The position numbers and the translations under genes are program-made. From the NCBI RefSeq assembly GCF_000719865.1, contig NZ_JOID01000014.1, forward strand, positions 101,125 through 165,124: 64,000 bases of DNA, read 5' to 3'. The first letter of the stretch is position 1. Each line of letters starts with the position of its first letter. Shown in pieces: positions 1 to 7,585 of this stretch. Source of the stretch: Streptomyces albus subsp. albus. GTDB taxonomy: Bacteria > Actinomycetota > Actinomycetes > Streptomycetales > Streptomycetaceae. The notes under the pieces are model-generated. The model had not been told where the DNA came from and searched no databases. It saw only the letters and a program-made list of their open reading frames with translations.

Positions 1-462
1 CTCGGCCTGCCCGTCGGAGAGGAGACCGAGGCAGGCGCAGACCTCCACGCCCTCGTTCTCCTCCTTGATGGCCGCGATGGTGGCCGACACCCGGTCCACG
101 TCCCGTTCGGTCGGCCCGCGCCCGCTCGCCACCAGGCAGACACGCTTGGCGCCGCCGGCGACTCCGGCACCGGCGGCCGCGGCGGCCTCCTCGGGCTTCA
201 GCCAGGTGTACTTGAGGATCTCGGCCTTCGAGCCCAGCCGCTGCGAGCAGTACGAGCAGTCCTCCGGGCACAGCCCCGACTTGAGGTTGACCAGGTAGTT
301 GAGCTTCACCCGCCGCCCGAACCACTGGCGGCGCACCCGGCCCGCGGCCGCCACCACGTCGAGCAGGTCGTCGTCGGAGGTCGCCAGCACGGCCAGCGCC
401 TCGTCCCGCGTGGGCGGCTCGCGGCGCAGCCCCTTGTCCACCAGCGTTGTCAGCAGATCCAT
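1..462 (-). CDS. bioB: Biotin synthase BioB, N-terminal part (runs off left edge)
   Basis: Radical-SAM enzyme that inserts sulfur into dethiobiotin in the last step of biotin synthesis. The minus frame starts at the ATG at 462 ([17 protein letters not shown]) and stays open to position 1, 154 codons. The radical-SAM cluster motif [10 protein letters not shown] follows [13 protein letters not shown] at about residues 54-73, which is diagnostic for BioB. The C-terminal half lies outside the window. It is divergent from bioF, with 145 bp of palindrome-containing DNA between them, so the two biotin genes probably share control. Confidence 0.95.
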   Translation of the reverse strand, partial: MDLLTTLVDKGLRREPPTRDEALAVLATSDDDLLDVVAAAGRVRRQWFGRRVKLNYLVNLKSGLCPEDCSYCSQRLGSKAEILKYTWLKPEEAAAAAGAGVAGGAKRVCLVASGRGPTERDVDRVSATIAAIKEENEGVEVCACLGLLSDGQAE

Positions 463-504
463 GGCGGAGATCCTCGCGTACCGGAGGGGGCGCGGCCAAG
501 GAGG

Positions 505-548
505 GATCCCACAACACCCCCGGATCGGGGTGTGGGTATCGCCACACC
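505..548. promoter_or_regulatory. Palindromes in the divergent bioB/bioF promoter region
   Basis: An inverted repeat ACACCCC-N6-GGGGTGT lies at 514-533. It is followed directly by TGTGG-N6-CCACA at 531-546, so the two palindromes share the TGTGG block. They sit midway between divergent bioB and bioF, where a biotin-responsive repressor would bind. This is inferred from position and symmetry only; no regulator gene is visible here. Confidence 0.5.
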
Positions 549-607
549 GTGTCGCGCCCGTGGCCGGGCTAGGTTTTGGGCAGACCCAACAGACGCGAGG
601 ATGGCCG

Positions 608-1789
608 ATGCCCCAGGACGAGGAGCAGGACCGGGACCAGGATCCGGACGCCCGGGACCCGTTCGGATGGATCGACGAGGAGGCGGCCGCCCGGCGGCGG
701 GCCGGCCTCGTCCGCGCGCTGCGCCCCCGTCCCGCCGTGTCCCCGCTGCTGGACCTGGCGTCCAACGACTACCTCGGGCTGGCCCGCCACCCCGTGGTGA
801 CCGCCGCCGCCGCCGACGCGGCGCGGCTGTGGGGAGCCGGTGCGACCGGTTCCCGGCTGGTGACCGGCAGCACCGGGCTCCACGCCGAACTGGAGGCCGA
901 ACTGGCGGACTTCTGCGGCGTCGAGGCCGCGCTCGTCCTGTCCTCCGGCTACGCGGCCAACCTCGCCGCCGTCACCGCCCTCACCGCGCGGGGCACCCTG
1001 ATCGTCTCCGATTCCGCCAACCACGCCTCGCTGATCGACGGCTGCCGGCTGTCCCGCGCGGACACCGCCGTCGTTCCGCACGCCGACCCCGGCGCCGCGG
1101 CCAAGGCACTGGACGGGCACGCGGGGCGCGCCGTCGTCCTCACCGACGCGGTCTTCTCCGTCGACGGCGACGCCGCGCCGCTGGACCGGCTCGCGGCCGT
1201 CTGCCGTGAGCGCGGAGCGGCCCTGCTCGTCGACGACGCCCACGGGCTGGGCGTGCTGGGGGAGGGCGGGCGCGGTGCCGCGTACGCCGCCGGGCTCGCG
1301 GGCTCCGCGGACACGGTCGTCACCGTCACCCTGTCCAAGTCCCTCGGCAGCCAGGGCGGCGCCGTGCTGGGACAGGCCCGGGTGATCGAGCATCTCGTGA
1401 ACACCGCACGGGCGTTCATCTTCGACACCGGGCTGGCGCCCGCCGCCGCCGGCGCGGCGCTCGCCGCCCTGCGGCTGCTGCGCCGGGAGCCGGAGCGGGC
1501 GGCGCGGGCCCGTGCCGTCGCCGCCTCGCTGCACGAGCGGCTGACGGCGGCCGGCCTGGCCTCCGTCCGTCCGGACGCGGCCGTGGTGTCCGTGCGGGCG
1601 CCGTCCCCGGAGGCGGCGTTGCGCTGGGCGGCCGACTGCCGGGCCGGCGGGCTGGCGGTGGGCTGCTTCCGCCCGCCGTCCGTGCCCGACGGCGTCTCGC
1701 GGCTGCGGCTCACCGCCCGCGCCGACCTGACGGAGGAGCAGGTCGACCGGGCGGTGGCCGTCGTCGTCGCGTCGGCGCCCTCCGGCTGA
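608..1789 (+). CDS. bioF: 8-amino-7-oxononanoate synthase BioF
   Basis: PLP-dependent alpha-oxoamine synthase condensing pimeloyl-ACP/CoA with L-alanine in the first step of biotin ring assembly; cytosolic. 393 aa, near the usual family length. Visible features are SNDYLGLA (52-59), GTGS-like GATGSRLV (78-85), the DDAHGLG cofactor-contact segment (209-215) and the PLP lysine in [11 protein letters not shown] (K244). The ATG at 608 is chosen because GAGG lies about 8 nt upstream and the acidic leader joins smoothly to the fold; the frame is open further upstream without homologous sequence. Divergent from bioB. Confidence 0.93.
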   Translation: MPQDEEQDRDQDPDARDPFGWIDEEAAARRRAGLVRALRPRPAVSPLLDLASNDYLGLARHPVVTAAAADAARLWGAGATGSRLVTGSTGLHAELEAELADFCGVEAALVLSSGYAANLAAVTALTARGTLIVSDSANHASLIDGCRLSRADTAVVPHADPGAAAKALDGHAGRAVVLTDAVFSVDGDAAPLDRLAAVCRERGAALLVDDAHGLGVLGEGGRGAAYAAGLAGSADTVVTVTLSKSLGSQGGAVLGQARVIEHLVNTARAFIFDTGLAPAAAGAALAALRLLRREPERAARARAVAASLHERLTAAGLASVRPDAAVVSVRAPSPEAALRWAADCRAGGLAVGCFRPPSVPDGVSRLRLTARADLTEEQVDRAVAVVVASAPSG

Positions 1790-1832
1790 CCGGTCCGGCC
1801 GGGCTCCTCGCGTGGCCGGGCCCGCCGCCCGG

Positions 1833-1881
1833 CCGGTCCGCGTCCCGTCCGCCCCTTCGCGGCGGGCGGGACGCGGACCGG
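1833..1881. terminator. Bidirectional terminator hairpin
   Basis: A 15-bp perfect stem (CCGGTCCGCGTCCCG with its complement) continues, after one mismatch, into a CCGCC/GGCGG inner stem. It lies exactly between the convergent ends of bioF and the NlpC/P60 gene and can terminate both. Confidence 0.8.
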
Positions 1882-1887
1882 CGGTGC

Positions 1888-2457
1888 TCAGCGCACGCGG
1901 CCGTAGCGGACGCTCTTCGTCCAGATCTTCTCCAGCTTCACGACGGAGCCGGCCTTGGGTGAGTGCCAGACCTTGCCGCTGCCGGCGTAGACCCCCACGT
2001 GGTAAACGCTGCCGCCGGAGTGGAAGAACACCAGGTCGCCCTTGGCCCGCTTGGCGGCGGAGACCCGGCTGGTGTCGTTGTACTGGGCCTGGGCCGTGCG
2101 CGGCAGCTTCTTGCCGGCCTTCTTGTACGAGTACAGCGTCAGGCCGGAGCAGTCGAAGCGCTGCGGGCCCGCGGCGCCGTACTTGTAGGGGTCGCCCTTC
2201 TGCGCCGCGGCGACGTTGAGCGCTTTCGCCCTGACCGTGGCCGCCTGGGCCTCGGAGGCCGCGCCCGGCGCCAGCACGGTGCCGGTGACCGCGGCGAGGG
2301 TGAGCGCCGATACGGCGCCGGCGCGGGTGACGCGCGCGGTGGCGCCGGCGGGCTTCCGGCGGGTGCCGGTGGTGTGCGGGGCGGTGCCGGTGGCGCTGTC
2401 GGTATGGGTGGTGCCGGTGGTGCTGTCGTGCGTCTGGACGTGAACGTGCGCGGACAT
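1888..2457 (-). CDS. Secreted NlpC/P60 cell-wall peptidase
   Basis: Predicted gamma-D-glutamyl-meso-DAP-type peptidase acting on peptidoglycan outside the cell. 189 aa. Residues 1-40 are a polar leader, and a hydrophobic export segment (about 48-66) ends near EAQAA. The NlpC/P60 domain spans about 80-189 with catalytic Cys103 in FDCSGL, His153 in YHVGVY and a third polar residue at His165. The ATG at 2457 gives the best export signal; a longer upstream frame would run into the riboswitch. Its 5' leader carries a c-di-AMP riboswitch, the usual arrangement for actinobacterial wall hydrolases. Exact cleavage specificity cannot be read from the sequence. Confidence 0.9.
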   Translation of the reverse strand: MSAHVHVQTHDSTTGTTHTDSATGTAPHTTGTRRKPAGATARVTRAGAVSALTLAAVTGTVLAPGAASEAQAATVRAKALNVAAAQKGDPYKYGAAGPQRFDCSGLTLYSYKKAGKKLPRTAQAQYNDTSRVSAAKRAKGDLVFFHSGGSVYHVGVYAGSGKVWHSPKAGSVVKLEKIWTKSVRYGRVR

Positions 2458-2469
2458 GCGCAACCCTTC

Positions 2470-2655
2470 GTCAGCCGCCTGTGAAGGATGACCTGTCGGG
2501 TTCGGGCAGAACGAAGATGCCCGGCCGCGTCGCGGCTTCACCCCAAGGGCCGGCCGGAGGGATCCGGCCGGGCCCGGCTTGCCCGGGTCCTCCACTCCTG
2601 CCGGTCCACAATCGACCTGTCGCCCGGGACGGTGGCAGGACTCGGCGTCCGCCCG
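2470..2655 (-). promoter_or_regulatory. c-di-AMP riboswitch (ydaO/yuaA type)
   Basis: On the minus strand, directly upstream of the NlpC/P60 gene, the leader shows the ydaO hallmarks in order: a GCCGAGTCCTGCC/GGCAGGAG stem, GGACCCGGG, CTTGGGGTGAAGCCG, GGGCATCTTCG, then CCCGAACCCGACAGG followed by ACAGGCGG. This class binds cyclic di-AMP and usually turns off wall-hydrolase genes at high ligand. Boundaries are approximate because they were judged by eye. Confidence 0.85.
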
Positions 2656-2958
2656 GACCGCCCCGCCTCGGCGGCGGGGGCTTGTCGTCAGCGATGGTTA
2701 CGCACTCCAGGCCGATTTTCGTCACCGATCCGGCGCTATGTGAAAGTTCTCACTCTTGCCCCAACCGGGTGGATTGGGGGCCCTGTTGAGGGTCAAACCC
2801 GTCCCGTGGCCCCGCCGTGACCAGGCTCGATGCCGGAAACGGCCGACGGCTCGCGCGCGCCCGGCGCAAGCCGCACGGTCCGTCACGTCCGGTGGACGGT
2901 AGCCCGGTTGGGGGAGACCGATCGGTGATCCGTGTCACGGTGCGCCCGCGACGGTCCG
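2656..2958. other. Intergenic region upstream of the riboswitch
   Basis: About 300 bp without a supportable gene. It must contain the promoter for the riboswitch/NlpC transcript (minus strand). A small CCCCAA/TTGGGG hairpin lies near 2759-2780. No repeat or RNA gene was recognised. Confidence 0.5.
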
Positions 2959-3267
2959 TCAGCCGGAGCTCTCCGGCGGGAGGGTGACGCGCCGTGTCCG
3001 CCGTTCCCCGTCGAGCACCCGCAGGGCCCGGCCGAGGGTGGCCGTGTGCAGCTCCGTCTCGCCGCGTTCGTGCATCAGGGCCAGCGCGTCGCGCAGCCGG
3101 ACGGCCCGGTCGACCAGCGCCTGCGCCGCGCGCAGACCGCCGTAGGTGTGGGAGCTCCGGGCGGGGTTGATCCGGCCGAGCAGATCCACGGTCTCCAGGT
3201 AACGGTCGATCAGCTCACCCTCGGCGCGCGTGAGGGCGGGCAGCGGCGGCAGTTCGGGCAGCGGCAC
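2959..3267 (-). CDS. Small helical protein co-transcribed with ClpP paralogue
   Basis: 102 aa, mostly predicted helix, rich in Leu, Arg and Glu, with no signal peptide or membrane segment and no family I recognise. The GTG start at 3267 is 4 nt after the clpP-like stop and has a strong GGAGGTGA site inside the clpP end, so the two are translationally coupled. Because its only tight partner is a catalytically dead ClpP-like protein, a role as adaptor or partner is conceivable, but that is inference. Confidence 0.7.
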   Translation of the reverse strand: MPLPELPPLPALTRAEGELIDRYLETVDLLGRINPARSSHTYGGLRAAQALVDRAVRLRDALALMHERGETELHTATLGRALRVLDGERRTRRVTLPPESSG

Positions 3268-3270
3268 GGC

Positions 3271-3906
3271 TCACCTCCGGCTCGCCGGTGAGGTGGACCC
3301 CTTGCGGTTCTCGACGATCCTGTCGGCCAGGCCGTACGCCACGGCCTCGCCGGCGGTGAGGATCCTGTCCCGTTCGATGTCCGAGGCGACGCGCTCCGCC
3401 GGCTGCCCGGTGTGCCGCACCAGCATTCCCTCCAGCATGGCGCGGGCCCGGCCCAGCTCGCGGGCCCTGATCTCCAGATCGTCCACCTGTCCTTCCACGG
3501 GCTCGGCCAGGGACGGCTGGCGGAGCACGGCCCGGGAGCCCGGAAGCATCAGCCGCCGGCCGGGCTCACCCGCGGCGAGCAGTACCGCGGCCTCCTCGGC
3601 CGCCTGTCCCAGGCAGATCGTCTCGATGGCGCAGCCGACGAAGAGCATCGTGTCGTAGATCGCGGTCATCGCGGTGAGCGAGCCGCCGGGGGAGTTGATG
3701 TACAGCGAGATGTCGCGGTCGGGGGCGGCGTGCTCCAGATGCATCAGCTGCGCGATGACGTCGTTGGCCGAGGTCTCGTCGACCTCGGTGCCGAGAAAGA
3801 CGATGCGCTCCTCCAGAAGCCTGGAGTACGGGTCCAGCGTGCGGATTCCGCGGCTGGTGCGCTCGGTGAACTGCGGCAGCACGTAGCGGGCGGTCGGAGA
3901 CTCCAC
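3271..3906 (-). CDS. ClpP-family protein lacking catalytic Ser and His
   Basis: 211 aa, with the full ClpP fold: [12 protein letters not shown] (28-39), the YINSPGGS oxyanion strand (69-76), [14 protein letters not shown] (100-113), and the handle-helix region [13 protein letters not shown]. The nucleophile Ser expected after GQAA is Glu104, and the catalytic His expected in RVLIHQP is Arg129 (SRAVLRQPS). The acid in [10 protein letters not shown] (Asp176) is kept. It should therefore assemble but not cleave peptides. Cistronic with the 102-aa gene downstream and divergent from a Phd-type antitoxin. A regulatory or capping subunit of other ClpP rings is plausible; decay toward a pseudogene is the alternative, although the frame is intact. 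Confidence 0.88.
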   Translation of the reverse strand: MESPTARYVLPQFTERTSRGIRTLDPYSRLLEERIVFLGTEVDETSANDVIAQLMHLEHAAPDRDISLYINSPGGSLTAMTAIYDTMLFVGCAIETICLGQAAEEAAVLLAAGEPGRRLMLPGSRAVLRQPSLAEPVEGQVDDLEIRARELGRARAMLEGMLVRHTGQPAERVASDIERDRILTAGEAVAYGLADRIVENRKGSTSPASRR

Positions 3907-3952
3907 GGCTGCTCCCCCTTCTTCCGTTGTCCTGATCGCCGTTCCGGCGAAA

Positions 3953-3986
3953 ATGTACGTTCTGTTCGTCCTGTACGTCTCGTACG
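3953..3986. promoter_or_regulatory. Operator repeats before the antitoxin gene
   Basis: TGTACGT at 3954-3960 and a palindrome GTACG-TCT-CGTAC at 3973-3985 lie just upstream of the antitoxin start, in an AT-richer patch. YefM/Phd proteins are known to bind TGTACA-like palindromes in their own promoters, so autoregulation is likely. The repeats also lie upstream of the divergent clpP-like gene, which could be co-regulated. Confidence 0.6.
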
Positions 3987-3995
3987 ATGGGGAGC

Positions 3996-4301
3996 ATGGC
4001 TTATGAGATTCCGGTGACGCAAGCCCGCGCGGAGCTGGCCGAGTTGATCAACCGCGTCGTCTACGGCGGTGAACGTGTGGTCGTGACGCGGCACGGCAAG
4101 CCGCTCGTGGCCCTGGTATCGGCCGCTGACCTGCGGCTCCTGGAGTCGGAGGAAGCCGCCGCGGAGGAGCCGGTGATCAGCACGGTGTCGGTCTTTCGCC
4201 CCGGTGTCCCGTCCGCTGCGGGCGAACGGGGCGGGTTCGGGATCGCGGCGGAGCACCGGGGCCCGGAGCCGGGCAATCCGCCGGGGCGGCAGGAGAACTG
4301 A
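3996..4301 (+). CDS. Solitary Phd/YefM-family antitoxin-like protein
   Basis: 101 aa. The first 55 residues ([20 protein letters not shown], then [21 protein letters not shown]) match the Phd/YefM DNA-binding fold. The remaining 45 residues are Gly/Pro/Glu-rich and disordered-looking, where an antitoxin would carry its toxin-binding tail. The ATG at 3996 is preceded by GGGGAG; an in-frame ATG at 3987 is possible. No RelE, Doc or PIN toxin gene follows, so it may be an orphan autoregulator. Confidence 0.82.
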   Translation: MAYEIPVTQARAELAELINRVVYGGERVVVTRHGKPLVALVSAADLRLLESEEAAAEEPVISTVSVFRPGVPSAAGERGGFGIAAEHRGPEPGNPPGRQEN

Positions 4302-4566
4302 CGCGGAGTCGACGGGGCCGGGCGCGGTCACCGGGCCGTCGGATCGCGGGGGAAGGGGCCGGCGTCCGGCGGTCGCCGTCCGCGCCGGCGCGGCCCCGGC
4401 GGAGCGGCGCGAGGAGCACGGCGGCCGGCCCGGCCACCGTCCAGACCGTGAGGGTCGGGGCCGCGCCGCCCGGCGGCAGCCGAGGGCTCCGGGTTCCGGG
4501 CCGGCGCCGGCCGGTTTTCCGGAAGGCCACCGCGGCGGGTCAGGCGCGCCGGGCGGCCGGTTCCGG

Positions 4567-5265
4567 TCACTCCCCGGAGCCGGACCGGCCCTTCTGCTCG
4601 GCCTTGGCCTCGTTCGCGTAGCGGTCCACGTACTCCTGGCCCGAGAGCTTCATGATCTCGTACATGATCTCGTCGGTCACGGCGCGCAGCACCGCCCGCT
4701 CGCCGTCCATGCCCGCGAACCGGGAGAAGTCCATCGGCTCCCCGAAGCGGATCGTCACCCGGCCGGGCCGGGGCAGCCGGCGGCCGGGCGGCTGGATCTC
4801 GAACGTCCCCTGCATGGCGCACGGCACCACCGGCACCCCCGCACGGAGCGCCATCACGGCCACGCCCACGCGGCCCTTGTAGAGCCGCCCGTCGTGCGAG
4901 CGCGTGCCCTCCGGATAGATGCCGAGCAGCTCGCCGCTCCGCAGCACCTTGAGCCCTTCGGTGATGGCGGCCTGCCCGGCCTTCCCGCCCGACCGGTCCA
5001 CCGGGATCTGCCCCACGCTGCGGAAGAAGGCGGCCGTCAGCCGGCCCTTCAGGCCGGGCCCCGTGAAGTACTCCGCCTTGGCGAGGAAGGTGATGCGGCG
5101 GGGGAGGATGGCCGGCATCAGGAAGTGGTCCGAGAAGGACAGATGATTGCCGGCGACGATCGCCGCCCCGTCCTCGGGCACATGCTCCAGGCCCTGGATC
5201 CGGGGGCGGAATGTCAGCCGCAGCAACGGCCCGAGCAGCACGTACTTGAGCACGTAATAGAACAC
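4567..5265 (-). CDS. 1-acyl-sn-glycerol-3-phosphate acyltransferase (PlsC family)
   Basis: Transfers an acyl chain to lysophosphatidic acid in phospholipid synthesis at the inner face of the membrane. 232 aa. The N-terminal hydrophobic anchor covers residues 1-20, the HX4D motif is NHLSFSD (His41, Asp46), and the acceptor motif is YPEGTRS (117-123), with the VVP block near 144. The family often has several paralogues per Streptomyces genome, so the exact acyl acceptor is uncertain. It is flanked by non-coding stretches on both sides and is apparently monocistronic. Confidence 0.9.
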   Translation of the reverse strand: MFYYVLKYVLLGPLLRLTFRPRIQGLEHVPEDGAAIVAGNHLSFSDHFLMPAILPRRITFLAKAEYFTGPGLKGRLTAAFFRSVGQIPVDRSGGKAGQAAITEGLKVLRSGELLGIYPEGTRSHDGRLYKGRVGVAVMALRAGVPVVPCAMQGTFEIQPPGRRLPRPGRVTIRFGEPMDFSRFAGMDGERAVLRAVTDEIMYEIMKLSGQEYVDRYANEAKAEQKGRSGSGE

Positions 5266-5720
5266 AGGTCGGCTCCCGACTGCTCCGTATCGGCCCTGGG
5301 CTGCGTCCCGTGAGGTCCAGGGTGGAAGGCAGGAGATCAGTTTATGGGCAGGTGTCGCCGTCTGTGACCACTTCTGACCGGCCCTATGCCGGGCCCGTTC
5401 GGCACTGGTAACAGGACGTCAGAAGTGCCGGGGCGGCGCCCTTCAGCGGGGTCCGGGGCCGTCGCCTCCGGCGAGGCGGGCGGCGGTGGACCGGCGGGGG
5501 TGCGAGGGCCGGCCTCGCCCGCCGTCCGCGCCGCCCTCGGGGGGGCAGGAGTGCACCGTCGGCCCGCAGGATCTCCCGGGCGGCCCGGGCCGCGGTTCCG
5601 GCGCCCGGGTGTGCGCACCGCGGGGAGCCGGCCGGCCGGACGCGCGGGACGAGGCCCCGGTGATCCGTCCGGCCCATCAGCGTGTGCGGCCCCGCACGCT
5701 TCGTGAACACACTGGTGCGC
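5266..5720. other. Intergenic region before the gas-vesicle operon, with inverted repeat
   Basis: 455 bp between the divergent plsC and gvpO. It holds a perfect 10-bp inverted repeat, CACTTCTGAC (5369-5378) and GTCAGAAGTG (5418-5427), enclosing a GGCCC/GGGCC hairpin. The rest is very GC-rich, with no credible gene. Promoters for plsC and for the gvp operon must lie here. Confidence 0.6.
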
Positions 5721-6062
5721 ATGGCAGCAGAGCAAAAGGTACGGACCCGGCGTACCGGTACCAAGACGGCTGAATCGCAACGAGAGTCCCGGACCGGGCC
5801 GGTTCAAGCGGCCCGGAACGCGTGCCGCGATCTGTCCGGTCTGATCGGTTACCCGGCGGAAGGCGTGTCCGCGGTGTGCCGGACCGAGGAGGGCTGGCGG
5901 GTCGACATCGACGTCCTGGAACTCCAGCGCGTCCCCGACACCACCAGCTTGCTCGCCACCTACCAGGTGGATGTCGACCAGGCAGGAGAACTGCTCCAGT
6001 ACCGCCGGGTCCGCCGCTTCCGGCGCGGAGCGTCGGACGACTGGCCCGCCGGCCACCCCTGA
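5721..6062 (+). CDS. gvpO: Gas vesicle protein GvpO
   Basis: 113 aa, first gene of a ten-gene gvp operon. A basic N-terminal leader precedes the GvpO domain (about 30-105), containing ACRDLSGLIGYPAEGVSAV, GWRVDIDVLELQRVPDT and the C-terminal YRRVRRFRRG. GvpO proteins are required for gas-vesicle formation in haloarchaea and actinobacteria, but their molecular role is unclear. The ATG at 5721 is chosen; no good ribosome site precedes it, so leaderless translation or the in-frame GTG at 5703 is possible. Confidence 0.88.
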   Translation: MAAEQKVRTRRTGTKTAESQRESRTGPVQAARNACRDLSGLIGYPAEGVSAVCRTEEGWRVDIDVLELQRVPDTTSLLATYQVDVDQAGELLQYRRVRRFRRGASDDWPAGHP

Positions 6063-6075
6063 GAGGACTCCCCTC

Positions 6076-6570
6076 ATGACCACGACCACCTACAACGACG
6101 GCATGGTGTGCGTGCCGCGCGCCGGCACGCTCTACGACACCCTCGAACTGATCCTCGATCGCGGCATGGTGATCGACATCTTCCTCCGGGTCTCCCTGGT
6201 CGGCATCGAGATCCTCAAGATCGACGCGCGCATCGTGGTGGCCAGTGTCGACACCTATCTGCGCTTCGCCGAGGCCTGTAACCGCCTTGATCTGGAGTCC
6301 GACAACCGGAGCCGGACCGTCCCCGAACTCTTCGGCGGTGCCGGCGGCGTGGCGGGCGCGGTCGGCAAGAAGAAGGCGAGCAAGGCCGCCGGATCGCTCG
6401 GCGAGAAGGTGCGGCAGGTGGTCGGCGGCGAGTCCGGGGAGGACGAGGAAGAGGAGGGCGGGACGGAGGCGGCGGAGGAGCGGCCCGCGCCCCGCAAGCG
6501 CACCGCCGCCCGGAAGCGCACCGAGAGCCGCGGTACCTCCCGCAGCCGCTCGACGTCGAAGAAGGGCTGA
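6076..6570 (+). CDS. gvpA: Gas vesicle structural protein GvpA with long basic tail
   Basis: Main shell protein whose amphipathic sheet-and-helix subunits form the gas-vesicle wall. 164 aa against about 70-75 for classical GvpA. The conserved core is residues 18-73 (TLYDTLELILDRGMVIDIFL, VGIEILKIDARIVVASVDTY). After it come a Gly/Ala/Lys linker, an acidic patch (about 118-136) and a Lys/Arg/Ser-rich tail. GAGAGG lies 9 nt upstream of the ATG. Whether the tail is exposed or removed cannot be told. Confidence 0.93.
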   Translation: MTTTTYNDGMVCVPRAGTLYDTLELILDRGMVIDIFLRVSLVGIEILKIDARIVVASVDTYLRFAEACNRLDLESDNRSRTVPELFGGAGGVAGAVGKKKASKAAGSLGEKVRQVVGGESGEDEEEEGGTEAAEERPAPRKRTAARKRTESRGTSRSRSTSKKG

Positions 6571-6573
6571 CCC

Positions 6574-7314
6574 ATGACCGCAGCGGGCCTCTACGTCTAC
6601 GGCGTCGTCCGGACCGGACACCCCCTGCCCGCCGGGCGGCGGGGGGTCGGCGACCCGCCCGGACCGCTCCGGCTGATCCGCCACGGCGCGATCGCGGCGG
6701 TCGCCGGCCCGGCGCCGCCCGGTCTCCGGGCCCGGCGCCGGGACCTGTTGGCGCACCAGGAACTCCTGCTGGCGCTCGCCGCCGACGGCCCCGTCCTCCC
6801 GATGCGCTTCGGCATGGTGGCCCCCGACGAGGACACCGTGCTGCGGGACCTGGCCGCCGGCGAACAGGAGCGGTCCGCCGCGCTGACCCGCCTCGACGGC
6901 CGGTGCGAACTCAACCTCAAGGCCTCACCGGTGGAGGACGGGCTGGCCGCCCTCCTGCGGGAGGACGAGGGGGTCCGGCGGCTCCGGGACGAGGTGCGCG
7001 GCCGCCCGAGCTACCAGGGCAGCCTCCGGCTGGGCGAATCGGTGGCCGCGGGGCTCACCCGCCGCGCGAAGGCCGCCGTCGAGCAGGTGCTGCGCGCCTG
7101 TGCCCCGCTGGCCGAACAGCTCGTCGAGGGCCCGGACGTACAGGGGTGCGTACGGAACGTCTCCTTCCTCGTCGGCCGGGACAACGAGGCCCCGTTCCGG
7201 GCGGCGGTGGAGCGCTTGGCCGCCGAGCACCGGGACGCGGTCGAGCTGCGGCTCACCGGACCGCTGCCCTGCTACAGCTTCGCCGACCCCGGCTCCGTAC
7301 CGGCGACGGCCTGA
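6574..7314 (+). CDS. gvpF: Gas vesicle protein GvpF
   Basis: 246-aa GvpF/GvpL-family protein, a minor vesicle component thought to act in early assembly with GvpA. It shows the family N-terminus LYVYGVVR, the central VLPMRFG motif (near 73-79) and the C-terminal FLVGRDNEAPFRAAVE and GPLPCYSFAD blocks. It starts 4 nt after the gvpA stop and is paralogous to gvpL further down the operon. Confidence 0.93.
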   Translation: MTAAGLYVYGVVRTGHPLPAGRRGVGDPPGPLRLIRHGAIAAVAGPAPPGLRARRRDLLAHQELLLALAADGPVLPMRFGMVAPDEDTVLRDLAAGEQERSAALTRLDGRCELNLKASPVEDGLAALLREDEGVRRLRDEVRGRPSYQGSLRLGESVAAGLTRRAKAAVEQVLRACAPLAEQLVEGPDVQGCVRNVSFLVGRDNEAPFRAAVERLAAEHRDAVELRLTGPLPCYSFADPGSVPATA

Positions 7315-7315
7315 C

Positions 7316-7585
7316 ATGGGACTGCTGACCGAACTGGCCCTGCTGCCGCTGGCCCCCGTGCGGGGCGTCGTGTGGATCGCCAACCGCATGACGGACGCCG
7401 CCGAGGACGAACTGCACGATCCCGCGGCGGTCCGCGCGCGGCTCGTCGTGCTCAACCAGGCGCTGGAGAACGGGGAGATCGGCATGGAGGAGTTCGAGCG
7501 CGAGGAGGAACGACTGCTGGATCTGCTGGAACGGCGATCCGGACCGGCCGTGGTAGGAGCGGAAAGAGGAACGGGACACCACTGA
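7316..7585 (+). CDS. gvpG: Gas vesicle protein GvpG
   Basis: 89 aa, GvpG family: the hydrophobic amphipathic start MGLLTELALLPLAPVRGVVW is followed by a charged helical part containing ENGEIGMEEFEREEERLLDLL. The ATG is 1 nt after the gvpF stop, and its own stop overlaps the gvpY start (TGATG). GvpG is a minor protein that interacts with GvpF and GvpA homologues in assembly. Confidence 0.9.
   Translation: MGLLTELALLPLAPVRGVVWIANRMTDAAEDELHDPAAVRARLVVLNQALENGEIGMEEFEREEERLLDLLERRSGPAVVGAERGTGHH

Noticed and set aside
4302..4566. Toxin gene partner for the Phd/YefM protein
   Set aside because: No RelE, Doc, PIN or YoeB-like frame with start and ribosome site in this spacer.
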